From NCBI GenBank assembly GCA_003508835.1, contig PUFA01000027.1, positions 1,426,001-1,490,000 on the forward strand: a stretch of 64,000 nt of DNA, in the 5' to 3' direction. Below the pieces are notes generated by a model that was not told the origin of the DNA, did no database searches, and saw only the letters and a list, made by a program, of their open reading frames with translations. The DNA comes from Eonycteris spelaea. Its lineage: Eukaryota > Chordata > Mammalia > Chiroptera > Pteropodidae. The position numbers and the translations under genes are program-made. Positions 12,040 to 24,659 of the stretch are shown in pieces (position 1 is the first letter of the stretch; every line of letters starts with the position of its first letter).

Positions 12040-12480
12040 TCTGGCTCTTCTACTGAACTTCAACTTGACAAGCAGAAAGAGAATGGAGGCACAAAATGAG
12101 GCAGGCTAATTTTCAGTATCTCTCTGCAGAGCCAGGGGTGACTGCAGATGTCCACACTTTCTTCAGAACTAGAGCAAGTAGGACATAACATATGCTCATC
12201 CAATTTCAAACTTGAGGCAGCCAGGCCTGGCCAAATTTTTTCATTTGAAAGTTATCAAAAACATCATCACTTTTTCAGTGTTTGTCATCTATATCAGTTC
12301 ACTTGAGAAAACCAACCTCATGATAATAACTCTAAGCATAAAAGATGTCTGTGAACTAATACTTTGTTTTTGGAAAAAAAAAGTCTATTTCTCGATTTCT
12401 CAGCTATGTATATTTTGAGATAAGCCAGATGCAGAAAGAAAAATACTGCATTATCTAATATATGTGTCATCTAAAAAATT
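12040..12480. other. unassigned sequence
   Basis: No repeat was recognised with confidence. The 68-residue open frame at 12212-12418 has no domain. Confidence 0.35.
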
Positions 12481-12484
12481 AATA

Positions 12485-12840
12485 CTCATAGAAACAGAAT
12501 AGAATAGTGATTGCCAGGGGCTGGAGGGTGGGTGAAATGGAAAATGTTGATTAAAGGATAAAGTTTTAGTTGCTCAGGATGTGTAAGTTCTGGAGATCTA
12601 ATATACAGCATGATGACTAAAATTAATAATACTGTATTATATACTTGAAATTTGCCAAGAGTAAATCTTAAGTGTTCTCACTACACACATACACCAAAAC
12701 AAGAGTGAGGAGATGCAAATGTTAATTGGCTTGATTGTGGTAATTATTTTACAATGTACACATATCTCAAAACATCGTGTTGCATAGCTTAAATATATAT
12801 AATTTCTATTTGTCAACTATACCACAAAAGGCTGGTAAAC
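12485..12840 (+). mobile_element. L1 3' end (L1MA/L1MB type)
   Basis: 'gattgccaggggctggaggg', 'tatacttgaaatttgccaag', 'cttaagtgttctcactacac' and 'tttgtcaactataccac' are the usual order of an L1MA/L1MB 3' untranslated region. Only the 3' end is present, so the copy is strongly 5'-truncated. Confidence 0.85.
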
Positions 12841-13279
12841 ATTTATTATATCTTCTAATATTTTCTCAGAGTAAATTTTGCTATGGCTTTAGTCTGCCAT
12901 CAAAGTTTTTCAAAAGACCTATATAGTTAATAGATTGGCCTTTAAAAAAGAACATTTTTAAAGTTGGTTTTGAAGGACAAGTTGGATTTCTTTTAGGGAT
13001 AAATGTATATTATTTTAAATGTACTTATTCCAGAACTTCGAACAGAAAGATCTCTTTCAGAAATAATTGTCATTATATCAACTTATACAAGAAAGAATTA
13101 CTGCCATTAGTGAACCAGATTCACCATAGAACAGATTCTAAATCTTTTATCAGTGACGGGCCTGACCAAAATACATGTTTCTTGGGTTTTCTGATTTAAG
13201 AGTTTTAAAATTCTCATATGAAAATATGCCTGCAGATGGAAAGTTCATCCAAAATGGGAAGTTAATTTTTTTTATTTTA

Positions 13280-13380
13280 TTTTTTCAACCATTATCTATT
13301 GAGAACCTACCATATTCTGGGCTGATGGTGCTAGAAGTTAAAAACAAACAACAACAAAACACAGATGTGGTTTTTAACTT
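13280..13380 (-). mobile_element. L2 LINE 3' fragment, antisense
   Basis: 'tatctattgagaacctacca' followed by 'ggtgctagaagtt' is the antisense of the L2 3' end. It is short and diverged. The open frame 13175-13429 crosses it and is not a gene. Confidence 0.6.
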
Positions 13381-13389
13381 CATATGTGT

Positions 13390-15650
13390 GATATACCACA
13401 AATTGTTGCTAGTGTATGAATTTTTTTAAAAAGCACTTCGTTCTTATATATACTTTACTGATTATAACACAATATGGCAAATATACACCTAACCTCTGGC
13501 AACCATTCCTTGGAGTATTTTATCTGAACGTAGAGGTAGTGCTTTCCTGAATGTTTTAGGTTTTCAGTACTAACAACTTCATGCTGCCACATACTATGAA
13601 GTTTGATTATTGAAATATGGAGGCAATTCATCTTGAATTTAGGATTTTAGATGTTTATCACTGGGGCTCAGACATTTCTGGGCTTATCTGAAGAAATAAT
13701 ACAACAGCCCAATGGTCAGTGATGTTTATTTGCTTTGGAAAAGTTGACCTACAGCAAAGAAGTAATCACTGAGGAAGAAGAGATGATTATGAATATTGCC
13801 TTGTCTACTACTCAGACTTGTCTTTCAGTCCAGCTTCTTAATGCTTCCATGTATAGTTGGAGAGAATGATATGTCAAACAGAGTACAAGCATAGTGCAGC
13901 AACAGTCAGGAACAGAAAGACAAGTGCCTGCAACATTAGCCCTTACCAGGACTGTGGAGCCCAGCAAAGCACTGATGCATGCTTATTTATGAACACACAC
14001 GAGATGTTCTCAGACAATCATAGCAATACAGGGGAACTGGGAGAAAGGCTTTGCAAGAAGCTAAAGTCATTTTATGCATGTGATGGTAGCCAAGACCAGA
14101 TTTCCTAAACTCCTTCCTGATACTATGTGTCCACTCTAGAATTTATAGGGTATGTTATGCATAAAAAAAAAGCAAGGTGGTAAAATCCATTACCATTTTT
14201 AGTTTGGATCCATTCTTGGTCATCAGCTATTAGAATCCAAGACATTTTTAATGCTGATATGCAAAATTTTCTAGGTTTTTAAAGATTTACTTAAGTAAAT
14301 ATTTAATCATCCATAATTATTATTTTACTACATCATAATTAAGAATAAACCGTAAATAGTTCACAGAAATGACAGTAGTTAGCATTAATTTTATGCAGAT
14401 AAATTAATTTTTATTTATTTTTCTGGGTTCATTTTGGCAGTTTCCCTGTATCCATAATCAATGTCTATGTCAAAAAGTTTTAATCACTATCATCACATAC
14501 TTTCATAGGCAGGCACACACCCATATATAAACTGATGCCCAGAAAAGTTTCTGAACCTACTTGCCAACATCAGCAATTTTATTTTTTTGGAAGGCATGAG
14601 AAAGAATATTATCTGGTCCATAAGCCTGTATCTTAGTTGCTGAAGAATGCTGTCCAGGTATTTTTACAGTATTTTTGTATAGTTAGGCACAGGTAATAAG
14701 AAGAGAAATTCAAGATGGGTAGTGACAAGTAGAAGAGAGAGAACATCATATAAATGTATCACTAACACTTACACTTCTGCAGCAACAATAGGGAGGAACT
14801 GAATACCAGTGAAAGAATACGTGTAAACAGTCAGTCAAGACTAGACTCTTATTCTTTTGATACTAAATCTACACTCTAGATACCCTAAGAAAACTTAAGT
14901 CTATTGTGAAAGTTTTGAAAAATTTTCCGTGTGTGCCAATGTCTTATGCTTTATTTGTATAATTAAAATTAAGTCTTCTCTGAGTAACAACATATCAGGC
15001 AGACAAGAATCTTATCAAGTAATAATTGTGATTTTATTCACAATAATTTCCACAAGTTTGTGCAGAACCCTGAATTTTTTTTTGTGCCAGAAGGTCAAAT
15101 AAATGTGGTTCCACCTCTGATAATGGCAGAACTAGTCATTTGTACCAGTCCTTCCTCTGAATCAATTTAGAAAGCTGGTCAGATTATTAAATAGTATCTT
15201 ATTTGGAGAGATCAGGTGGCTAATAATACAGGGAAGAATTATGGATTAAACATCAGGACATTAAGGAAATCCAAAGAAATGAGCTTATCATCTGGGGACA
15301 CTTATCCCCAAGGAATATTGCAGAAGTGCAAAGGAGGTAGAGAAGCTGAACAGGACTTTCAACAGGACTTATTGAGCTAATCAAAAATCTGGATCACTGA
15401 GGGATGTGTGTGTATTAAACCTCCAGGTTTGGGTGGGGACTTTGAAACCTTCTAGCCTAGAAATAAGAGTAAAAGCAAAAGAGAATCTTCCTTTTTTTAG
15501 TATGAAACTCAGCTACAAATCATCTATTTTGTAAGTGAATTTAAGGGAATTTCAGGATGGTTAGTGTCCATAAATATCTGCTCAAAGTGAACTTATATCT
15601 GTCTGGAGAACAGATATAACATTACATCAGGGTTCAAATTATTTTAAATT
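13390..15650. other. unassigned sequence
   Basis: About 2.2 kb without a recognisable gene or repeat. The 83-residue plus-strand open frame at 13857-14108 has balanced composition but no domain I know, no splice context I could support and no flanking gene. Confidence 0.35.
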
Positions 15651-15659
15651 TTTTATTTA

Positions 15660-15985
15660 TATCTGGCACTCAATAAAAACTAGCCAACCATATAAGAATG
15701 TAATTTTAAAAAGCAAGATAAATAAAAGGTAGAAACAGAATCTGAAGAGACCTTGATAATAGTTATCAGATACCATCTAAAGTAACTATGCTTAATCCAT
15801 TTAAAGAAATAAAACACAAAATTGGGAATTTATGTATAGAATTGGAAACTTTAAAAAAGAATAAAATGGCAATTCTAAAACTGAAATTTGAAAAAAATTA
15901 AATATAATATTAACAACTTGAAAGTTTAACAGTATATTAGACACAGCTAAAAAGACAATAAATAAGAATATATGTGTAAAGAGAA
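15660..15985 (+). mobile_element. L1M ORF1 fragment
   Basis: 'ggcaattctaaaactgaaat' followed by 'cagtatattagacacagcta' matches the part of L1M ORF1 that normally reads through 'agattagacacagc'. The copy is broken and short. Confidence 0.6.
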
Positions 15986-16046
15986 CATCACGTATAATTT
16001 ATTGCAATCTCCATTTTTCCTAATCGCTCCTTTAACTACTTAAGCA

Positions 16047-16260
16047 ATGGTCCCCACCCTCAGTTGGACGATGTTCTCAGTGTTCTCTCAGTGCCTCAGT
16101 AATTTTGCATTTGCTCCCATCAGTGTTCTGCAACCATCTCCTGAACCTCTCCCCTTTCAACAACTAACCCTGGAATACCATACTCCTTCCACAGGACCCC
16201 AGTCAGTGTCAGTACGCCTCTACCCTGCTTTAGTCATTTAGCTACTAGTTGCTCAGCCAT
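16047..16260. other. short pyrimidine-rich unassigned segment
   Basis: A 64-residue plus-strand open frame lies here, but there is no domain. The segment sits between an L1 piece and an L2 piece. I saw no supportable gene. Confidence 0.3.
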
Positions 16261-16299
16261 AACTGAAAAAAAAAAATTGGAAGTGAGGAGAAGTTTAGG

Positions 16300-16480
16300 T
16301 GACATACAGCTTGCCTTTTGATCCTAACAATCAACAATATCAACAAAAATATATACTGAGTATCACTATGTTTCAGGCACTGCTGTGGGTGCTTGGGGCT
16401 AGATGCATCTGTGAAAGCAAAAAGCAAGCAAGCAAACAAACAAAAACCCCCCAAATTAAAAATCTCCATTCTCTAGTAGA
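16300..16480 (-). mobile_element. L2 LINE 3' fragment, antisense
   Basis: 'gtttcaggcactgctgtggg' after 'atactgagtatcactatg', then 'ctccattctctagtaga', is the antisense L2 3' end. An AAAC/AAGC-rich stretch is embedded at about 16419-16445. Confidence 0.65.
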
Positions 16481-16559
16481 GGGAAATGTAAAATAAACAA
16501 TAGCTATAATAAATAAATAATTATATAATATTCTAGAATGTGAAATACATGACAGTGAA

Positions 16560-16995
16560 TACATAGTTTTTTTTTATTTATACTATAATCAAACTGAGGT
16601 AAAATAGACATAATTTTAATCAACACTTGCAATCTGTTCAGACTAACTTTATGGCACAGCATATGGTGAATTTTAAAATGTTCTTTCTGTACCTGGGGTA
16701 TTCTCTTCCATTGGGTTAGTTTTGCTAATAACAATGCTTTACTAATTTTGTGTCTGCTCAATTATTGACAAAAATATGTAAACTCGATGCATTATGATTG
16801 TGCATTTGCCTTTTTTTTTTTTTTACTCCTGCTAAATTTTGCTTTACATTTAATGAGTCCATAAGTTAGGTGCATGAAAAGTTGGAGTTCTCTTCCTGGC
16901 AAATTACACTTTTTTATGATGGCCTTTATCTGTGGTTGTAATTTTTACTGTAAAGTCTTTTATTTGATATTTAATATAACAGCACAAACTTTTTG
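16560..16995 (-). mobile_element. L1 ORF2 fragment, antisense
   Basis: 'ttttactcctgctaaat', 'aagttaggtgcatgaaaagt', 'cttcctggcaaattacac' and 'gtcttttatttgatattta' follow the antisense reading of the L1 endonuclease-to-RT part of ORF2. The copy is diverged, with a T-run at about 16811-16824. Confidence 0.62.
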
Positions 16996-17039
16996 GGGTT
17001 GACATTTGTATGAAATAATTTCTCTGGAACATTTCTTAG

Positions 17040-17508
17040 CTCCACAAGTCTCAGAGGGCTACAAGCAATATGTCAGCTGGGGCTACAGCCTTCAAAGGTT
17101 CTACAAGGGACGTAAGCTTCCAAATCCTCATGTGGCTTCACAGACTGCTGGCCAGAGACATTAGCTTCTTGCCATCGGTTTTCTCTATTAGGTCAGCTTG
17201 AAATATGGCATCTGAGCTGTCCTCTCTTGCTTGCTTGCTCTGAGGGAAGTCACCTGCAAAGGCTGTGAGTTTTCCCAGAGGACTGAAGTCTTCTAAACTG
17301 CCACATGGGTGAGCTTGGAAATAAGCCTTATGACAACTGTATCCTTGGCCAGTACCTTAAATGCAGTCTTCTGAGAGACTCTGAGCCAGAGGCAGCCCAC
17401 CACATCATGCCAGGATTCCTGACATAATAGTGTTTATTGTTTTAAGCTGCTAAATTCTAGGGGTAATTTGTACTATGCAGAAATAGATAAGTAGTACAAC
17501 CACCGAAT
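17040..17508 (+). mobile_element. MaLR-like LTR (MLT1 type)
   Basis: The 3' part, with 'attcctgacataatag', 'tgtttattgttttaagctgc' and 'taatttgtactatgcagaaa', is the typical end of MLT1-type LTRs. The 5' part is strongly diverged. No internal proviral sequence is attached. Confidence 0.55.
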
Positions 17509-17589
17509 GTCAAGAAGACATTTCAATTTGGAGAAACCACATAGATTCTTTTCTTAGAGGAACATTCTGATTCAAATCAATAGCATTTC

Positions 17590-17790
17590 CCCTCTCTCCA
17601 TTTTATTGATGCATAATTGACGTGCACCACTGTATAAGGGAGAAAACAGCATAATGCAGACGTATGTATATATTGTGGAATGACGACCACGATATGTTCA
17701 GTTAATATCCATCAACTCATATAGCTACCAAAAAAAAATAGTTTTTCTCATGTGATAAGAACTTTTAGGAATTACTTTTAGCAATTTTCA
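17590..17790 (-). mobile_element. L1 3' end, antisense
   Basis: 'ttattgatgcataattgacg', 'gtatatattgtggaatgacg', 'atccatcaactcatatagct' and 'tgtgataagaacttttagg' are the antisense form of the L1MA/L1MB 3' untranslated region, the same family as the sense copy at 12485-12840. Confidence 0.78.
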
Positions 17791-17799
17791 AACAAATTT

Positions 17800-19630
17800 T
17801 CTGCTTCAGTCTTCAGTCCTGCCTCTCCACACAGGTACAGATACTTTTCTGCTTGTCATTAAGACTTTTCTATTATAGTGAATATTCCTGAATACATTTA
17901 TATCATAAAATTCTAATAATTTATGGGATTGTCCAATCTGGTTTAAATTTCAAATCCAGGTGCTCAGAAGAGACTAATTAGAGTCTCTGTGGGCCAATAC
18001 AAATTTTCTAGAGATGGCATCTGTATGGCTCAGTGTGATTACCACTCACCCCCTCTCCCAATTGGAGTTCATGCTACTGAGAAATATGGACGAAAGTCAG
18101 AGTCAATGTACCCATTTTGTTTCTGATAAAGCTAACTTGCATTGGCTTTTAAGATAGCTGCGGATCCCCAAACTTTCTAGTAATATCTATTAACTGATTT
18201 TGATAGTGAATCACAAAACAGAAAGGAGTTGGAAGTTGCTGAAAACCTGTCATTTGCATTTACCAGTGAGAAGCATAGTAGAATGGAATGCTTCCCCTAA
18301 AAGCCTTTTGAAAGCTGAAAAATCATCAGCTGGTTTGACATGGGACTTAATGAGTTGTTTTTATAAGTACTGGGTGATGTTGAGGTAGTCCAGGAGTGAC
18401 ACTGTGAGAAACATTAGCCTAAAAAGAAGAGCAACTAAGGAGAAGAATCAGTGAAATTGCAGAGCAAGATAAAGGAAAATATAATACATAATGTGGGTGA
18501 TAGGAAAGAACAAGTAAATCTGTAAGTGTTAAGAAGTTTGTGTACATTCGATCTCACCTTGAGATATATAACTTATTGTCTTTCAGAAGTTAATCAAAAT
18601 ATTTCAAAATCCTGTCTTATTAAATTAGTTACTAAGATTATAATATATGCTAAGAAAATCATAGTAGAGGGAAAATCATATTTTAACTTGTATCTAAAGA
18701 ATATTAACAAGAAAGTCTTACATCTGGGGAAATGGAAAATGCCTTGAATATATAGAGGATATATCTATCCATTTTATAGACTCTAAAACATTGCTTACTT
18801 CTTAGGAAAGAGTTTCTGATTGCAGGTTCAAATATATCATCGGTGCCCAAATGTCAAGGGTTAAGATGTGTTCAATGAAATGTGGTTAGTAAAATGTCAT
18901 GTGGCAGAATTCCAATCATGAAATGCTACAGAATGAGAGGTCATGGCAACCTGTGGTGTGAAAGAAAATGTCAGTAATGGAATGAAACAATAAATAACAC
19001 TATCCTGCTTGTTATCTAAATGGACACTTGGCAATTCATTTCATTTTCACTTGATCACTTTGCTTCCTCTCTTTTATGATCTATGCACATATAAGGGCTC
19101 CCCCTTTGCTGGCTTGTTCTCTCTCCCCTCCCTACACACTCTCTCTTTCCCACATACTTTTTAAGCAGGCACTGTTTTTAAAAGATAAAAAATCATATAA
19201 AAGAAAAATAAATGCATAAAGTTCAAGGATAGCTAATTAACTCTGTTAAACAAAATACAGTGAGCTTAAGATATTACAATATGATAGAAAAGAGTCCTTG
19301 AGCCAGTTAGATTTTGGAAAATTACTCATAGCTATTCTACCTTTCAACCTTATTAAGAGAAAGGCAATCTGAGTTCAGTTTCCTGTTCTCTATAATTTTT
19401 GGTCATTTTTTTATGTTCTCTAACTGTACTTTATCTCATTTGCGGTACTTCGTAGCGTCTGCCACTATGGAATTGTGCTACCCGCAAACACTGTGGCCAA
19501 AACACATCCAGTTTGCAAGGAATCAGGTTAGATTTTTTGGAGATGGTAGTAGCTTTGGAAATATGTATTGTTCTGGAAAGTAGGGTAAATTAGTTAAGTG
19601 GCTATCATTTAGTTAACCAGCCCAGTGACG
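17800..19630. other. unassigned sequence
   Basis: About 1.8 kb with no recognised gene. A pyrimidine-rich stretch is at about 19065-19160. The open frames at 18200-18388 and 18526-18747 show no domains. Confidence 0.35.
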
Positions 19631-19639
19631 TTATTATTG

Positions 19640-20105
19640 TTTATCTCCCTTCTAAATCAGGGCTGGCACCAAAATCTGTTTTAATTAATAAAGTGCAGCA
19701 GGAGTGACATTGTTCTCAACCAAAGCCTTAGGAAAACCCAGAAACTTTTGCCTTTGCACTTAACACTTTTGCACATTAGAAGGAGTCAGCTGTCATACAA
19801 GAAGTCTAACTACCTTGACAACACTGTGCGCATGGTCAAACTGATTATGTAGAGTCCACATGGTTGAGAATTGAGGTGCCCAATCAATAGCAAGAAGAGA
19901 GGCCTTGGGTATATGACTCCAGTGGAAATGATGTTGACAGCCCCTAGTTGATCCCAACAAATGCAAAGATGATCTGAGTCATCTCCACCATCCTCTGTTC
20001 AAATTTCTGTCCCAGAGAATCATTAGCAAATAAAATAGTAGCTGTTTTAAGCCACTAAGTTTCAGGATGGTTATGCAGAAACAATATATAATTGAAGTTG
20101 AAGAA
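19640..20105 (+). mobile_element. MaLR-like LTR (MLT1 type)
   Basis: 'cattagcaaataaaatagta', 'gctgttttaagccactaag' and 'ggttatgcagaaacaatata' at 20020-20090 give the AATAAA and the GCCACTAAG end of this LTR class. Upstream 'agaagtctaactaccttgac' fits the body. It is a solo LTR remnant. Confidence 0.6.
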
Positions 20106-20572
20106 ATGGGGCAATTACAGGCAAAGCCAGGAAAAGATAAAGACTCTGATAACCTAACAGTGTTCTTGAGGGAAACCCAGGGATTGTCATTGTAAACTCT
20201 CAAACACATGCTGCTAGGTGCCCTCAGGCTAATCATGTACCATTAAACTGGATAGTTTTTTAGTAAATGAGATGAAATAATATGGTTTCATCAAACAACA
20301 TGGGACATATTTTTTTTTTTTTCTAACTTTGGAGGACATAGCTCCTGGGAGCAGGAAATAGAAACGCTCCTCCTAAAAAAGAAAATCATTTCTTCTGTGT
20401 GGGTTTCTTTTACAGAAGTGACAAAAATGGGAAGAATTTGTTAGGGTTTTCATTTATACGTTTCGCAGTGGTAAATAAAACTTTTGATATAGGCAAGGTA
20501 TTGTGACCATCCTGCAGGAAAAAAAATGGGCACACACTCAAAATTGGGATTGAATGTTGACACTGATGATGC

Positions 20573-20845
20573 CACAGATTTTCTGGAGAGAGCAGAGCTG
20601 GCTTCTCAAGCTGGTTCAAAAATGGTTTGAAAGAGTATGGAAAGGAGACTTTCTTGGGATTTTCAGGGTGGAGATTAGGAGTGGGGCTGGAGTAAGGCTT
20701 CCCTTGCAGAAAAGGAAATTCCTGGTCCTCAGTGCCAAAGAAGGGAGCATGTGGACTTTCTTATGAGCTTGTTCAGATGTGAAGCAAAGGGGGAGAAGCA
20801 ATGATGAGGCTCAAAAGCTTTCAGCTGTCAAACATCAATAAATAA
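20573..20845. repeat. repeat block A, related to 22727-22990
   Basis: Shares an ordered series of similar words with block B: 'tttctggagagagcagagc', a 'ggttcaaaaatgg' word, 'aaaggggagaa'-like purines and 'aaaagctttcagctgtcaaa' ending in ACATCA. The family is not identified. The flanks of A and B do not look alike. Two open frames (20554-20766 plus, 20616-20801 minus) overlap it on opposite strands and are not credible. Confidence 0.45.
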
Positions 20846-21132
20846 AGTTAATATTTTTGTTACAATCTACCCCATAATAGTTGACTTATGCCTGAAATGC
20901 ACCATGTTCATTTAGTTGAATTTGAACTTATTTAAGTAGGCTGTATTACACTCTATGAGGTCTATATATTATATGAGACTGGCAAGAAAAAGAAAAGATC
21001 TTGGAATATCTTCTTCAGAAGCCCAGTATTAAATATTCTGAAAAGTAAAATGAGTACCTTGGTCACTATTAATAACATCTGGAACTCTGAGGAGTGTCTT
21101 GATGAGGCCTTGGATGTAACTGTAGTTTATAT

Positions 21133-21753
21133 AAAGACATGTCACCCCTTATGTTCATTGTAGTGTTATTTACAATAGTCAAGATGTGAAAGCAATCTAA
21201 GTGTCCATCAATAGACGTTGGATAAAAAAGATGTGGTACATTTATATAATAGAATATTACTTGGCCATAAAAAAGAATAAAATTTACCATTTGCAACAAT
21301 GTAGATGAACCTAGAGGATATTATGCTAAGTGAAATAAGTCAGACAGAGAAAGACAGTAGCATATGATTTTCTTATATGTTGAATCTAAAGAACAAAAAT
21401 AAATTAACAAACAAAACAGAAACAGATTCATAGATATAGAGAACCAACTGATGGTTGCTAGATGGGAGAGGGGTTAAGGGGCTGGATGAAAGAGGTGAAT
21501 GTAAAGTACAGAGGGATGTAAAGTACAGCATAGGGAATATAGCCAATAATATTGTAATAACTGTGTATAATGCCAGGTGAGTACTAGACTAATCAGGGGA
21601 ATTGCTTCCTAAATTATATAAATGTCTAACCATTATGCTATACACCTGAAACTAATATAAAATAATGTTGAATGTTGCTGTCAACTGAAATTGAAAAAAA
21701 AAAAAAACAGGCAGTGGAATAAAAATTAAAAAAAAAAAAAAGACACGTGACTG
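21133..21753 (+). mobile_element. L1 3' end with target-site duplication and poly-A
   Basis: A 5'-truncated L1 runs from 'atgttcattgtagtgttatt' through 'ctaagtgaaataagtcagac' to 'gctatacacctgaaactaat'. Two A-runs (about 21689-21703 and 21728-21741) are separated by a short GC-containing segment. The flanks 21133-21145 and 21739-21751 agree at 11 of 13 bases (AAAGACATGTCAC against AAAGACACGTGAC). This supports target-primed insertion. Confidence 0.85.
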
Positions 21754-21754
21754 T

Positions 21755-22720
21755 GATTTATGTTTTGGTAGCTCGAGGCAAGAATTACCAGAGTTCTTTA
21801 TCCCCTAAGGGGGCATTCTGGATAATAAAGTGCTGCTGCTGCCATTGACTGGATGAGACAGCCAGACCATTTGCAGTGGCTCAAGAGATTAAAATTATGA
21901 AGATAGGGCTGATTGTTGTCCAATGCATCCAGTAAGTTCTTCTCTACCCTGCTTATATCATATACTCTTTTCTTCAGAGAGCCTCAAATCAGTATCATCA
22001 AGGTTAGGATAATGGTTGAATTAATCCTTGATTGTGTGCAGAAATGCCAGCAGTATTTTCCCCTGTACTTCTGATAATAATCATCTTTTTGGCAACAGAG
22101 ACATAAATGTTACAGCAGCAGCAAGAGCAAAGGCATTTTGTAGGATCCTAGTGAGCCACCTGCCTCTCTAAGAGTGTGTGATTCAGCAATTCAAATTTTC
22201 AACTAATTACTGATATTCAAATTCTTCTTCCATGTAAATTATCACCCAATAAACCCACATATATTTTTCCTTTCAATCCTCTACAGAATAAGGGCATACA
22301 TCTGGATAAAACATACCCAGACACAATCAGTCACAGGACAAGACTCATTCTCTGAATCTAGAGTCAGTTACAACTTATGCTGGAATTAAGACATGATTTA
22401 ATCTAAGACAAATAGGTAACTGCTGAGACACATAAGGGCCTGAATCTCATACTTCTTTCCTTAAAAGCCAATTAATTATTGAAATTTCTGACTTAGATTG
22501 GTTAAATTTATAATGGAGCTCACTAGAACTCGGCAAATACAGTGAGTCCCAGTGATGGTGATGATTGTCTAGGCATTCCACTTTCAGAGCCAATTGTAGC
22601 CAGGGACCATAGGTGAAACAGAATGCACCTCATGGAAATTTAGTTTGGGCGTCAAGTCTGAAGATCCCAGGCACACATCAAGAGGATAGTAAATAAAAGG
22701 GAGAGTGGTAGTGGTGGTTA
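21755..22720. other. unassigned sequence, possibly retroviral-like internal DNA
   Basis: Between the L1 insertion and repeat block B. A conceptual plus-strand reading around 21840-22090 gives short runs such as DWMRQPDHLQWLKRL before stops. It has a protein-like feel, but I cannot assign it. If blocks A and B are LTRs, this would be internal sequence. No intact frame exists. Confidence 0.25.
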
Positions 22721-22726
22721 TTATTT

Positions 22727-22990
22727 ACAGAATGACTTTCTGGGGAGAGAAGAGCAAACATCCCAAGCAGGTCCAAAATGGCTTGTGAGTGAGAAGAGAC
22801 TGGTTTAGGAACCTTTTGATAATTAAAAATGATGGGAGGTTTTTTTGTTGTTGTTGGAATCACCTTCCAAAGGAAGGAGCTCCTTGCTTTTTTATCAGAA
22901 TGGAAAGAAGAAAGGGGAGGTTTAAAAGCTCTCAGCAGTCAGACATCAAAAATGAAGTCAGACTTTATTATGAAGGCATTTTGGACCCAA
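22727..22990. repeat. repeat block B, related to 20573-20845
   Basis: Words 'actttctggggagagaagag', 'gcaggtccaaaatggcttg' and 'aaaagctctcagcagtcaga' followed by ACATCA appear in the same order and on the same strand as in block A, about 2.15 kb away. The frame 22789-23055 crosses it and has no domain. Confidence 0.45.
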
Positions 22991-22999
22991 TTCTTCATA

Positions 23000-23435
23000 G
23001 CAGATTGAACTGCCAAAAAAATTATAGACTGTATGAGCTTGGGGATTTTAGATGACATGCTGTGGAAGATGCTACAGTGGATCACTGGTTCATCTCAGGG
23101 GACAATTGAGTATTTATAATTCTTCCAAAGAGAAAAAGAGGAGGATGAGAGCAAAATTTTAAATGACATCATACCCTGAAAAACAAGTCTTTTGTTTCAT
23201 CGATATTGAGAGATTTTAACAAGCCAACTTTATAAAATCATAACTTATATTATCAACATTCACCACGGTATTCCATATGGAAAAGCACACATGGTACCTA
23301 GAGTACTTCATGCCATAGAATGGGTACTATGTAAACATTGGCTAATGAAGATGTGAATTTTATGGAGTTTTAGACTTTAAAGACTATTTTCTCATAGTTT
23401 GTCTCATCTGATATTTAAATGTCTTCTCTGAGAAA
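23000..23435. other. unassigned sequence
   Basis: No repeat or gene recognised between block B and the MIR. Confidence 0.3.
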
Positions 23436-23439
23436 GACA

Positions 23440-23545
23440 CTGTTATCTACATTGTATAGGCAAGGGAACAAGGTTCAGAGAAGATAACACTTTTGCTCAA
23501 ATTTAGACAGCAGAACAGCCAAGGTTCAAGCACAATTGTTTCAAA
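23440..23545 (-). mobile_element. MIR SINE fragment, antisense
   Basis: 'attgtataggcaagggaaca', 'aggttcagagaagataacac' and 'gcagaacagccaaggttcaa' give the antisense MIR core. Confidence 0.72.
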
Positions 23546-23549
23546 AGTC

Positions 23550-24655
23550 TTGTATGTTTCTTATCAAATTGCACTGTCCTGGCTAGGGTTAGAGATATTA
23601 GATCTCTGTTTGGAAATAAATGAGATTATCTTTCAGAATACTTTTTGATTTTTTTATTTTTCTGGTCCTCAAAACTACTTCATAGTTTAAAGGCTGTTTC
23701 AATAAATGATGAAAAAAAAATCCATTAGATATGTCTGGTTCTAATAGCGCCTAGTTCCAGTGATTCACAAACTGTCGTTCAAACACTTTATGTCTGGAGT
23801 AATTCTCATTTCCTCCACTAACAGATATGAAATTTATTTAACACATATTAAAAACAAAGGTAGAAAAAACTGGTTAATTTACCAGACCACAGCTGAGCCA
23901 GGAGGACAAAATTAGGGGTCCATTTGGGAAAGATTCATTAAATACAAGTTTTATTCAGAGTCATGGATTGCTAAACACACATCTAAAAGTTCCTTGTACG
24001 ACTCATTCATATAGAAATGATTCAATGTTTTGTAGACACTGAGTTAGAGTCTGTTCTGAAAAAGTTGTATGTTGACAGTGAGGTTTTTTTTCTTTAGTCC
24101 ATAATCTTGGGGTTAGGCAATGTTTGACTCCATAAATGAAATACTGATTATTAAAATGAATTCATGTATTTAGGCTGCTAGGAAATTGTCTTCAGCTTTT
24201 GATGTTTGTTTTATGTGAGAGCATCATATCTTTTGTTGACCTGGGGAACTACATATAAATTTTGTCAGTCTGGTCAAATAGACAACATCCAGAAGTTCAG
24301 TCTTTTGTCCATGAATCCTCTCTTCTCATTCAATTATCTTTCAACTCAATTCAGGGGGTCCAAACCTTTTTTCCATGCAATTTCTCTTCCCTTCTATCAT
24401 AAGATATATTCCTTTACATCAAAGGTTATTTGCAGTTCATTTTCATCATCTTTTCTTCTAACGGTTTTTCCTTTTAATTATCAAATTAATATAAACATTC
24501 ACAAGCAAACTTCACTTTGATGTTACTATGCACTGAATTTATGACTAGTAAGTTATTCTCCCCTAGTCTACACACATCTGCTCATACCAGGTAAGCTGGA
24601 TCTTTACCAAGAGTCAGGTGATTTTCCCTCTAAATCTTTTTATGACAGTTTTCTT
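23550..24655. other. unassigned sequence
   Basis: About 1.1 kb with no recognised repeat. The 104-residue open frame at 24206-24520 is rich in F, S and L, as expected from T-rich DNA, and has no domain. Confidence 0.35.
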
Positions 24656-24659
24656 TGCT

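Noticed and set aside
13857..14108. 83-residue plus-strand frame as a gene
   Set aside because: Balanced composition but no recognisable domain, splice sites or neighbours; chance cannot be excluded.
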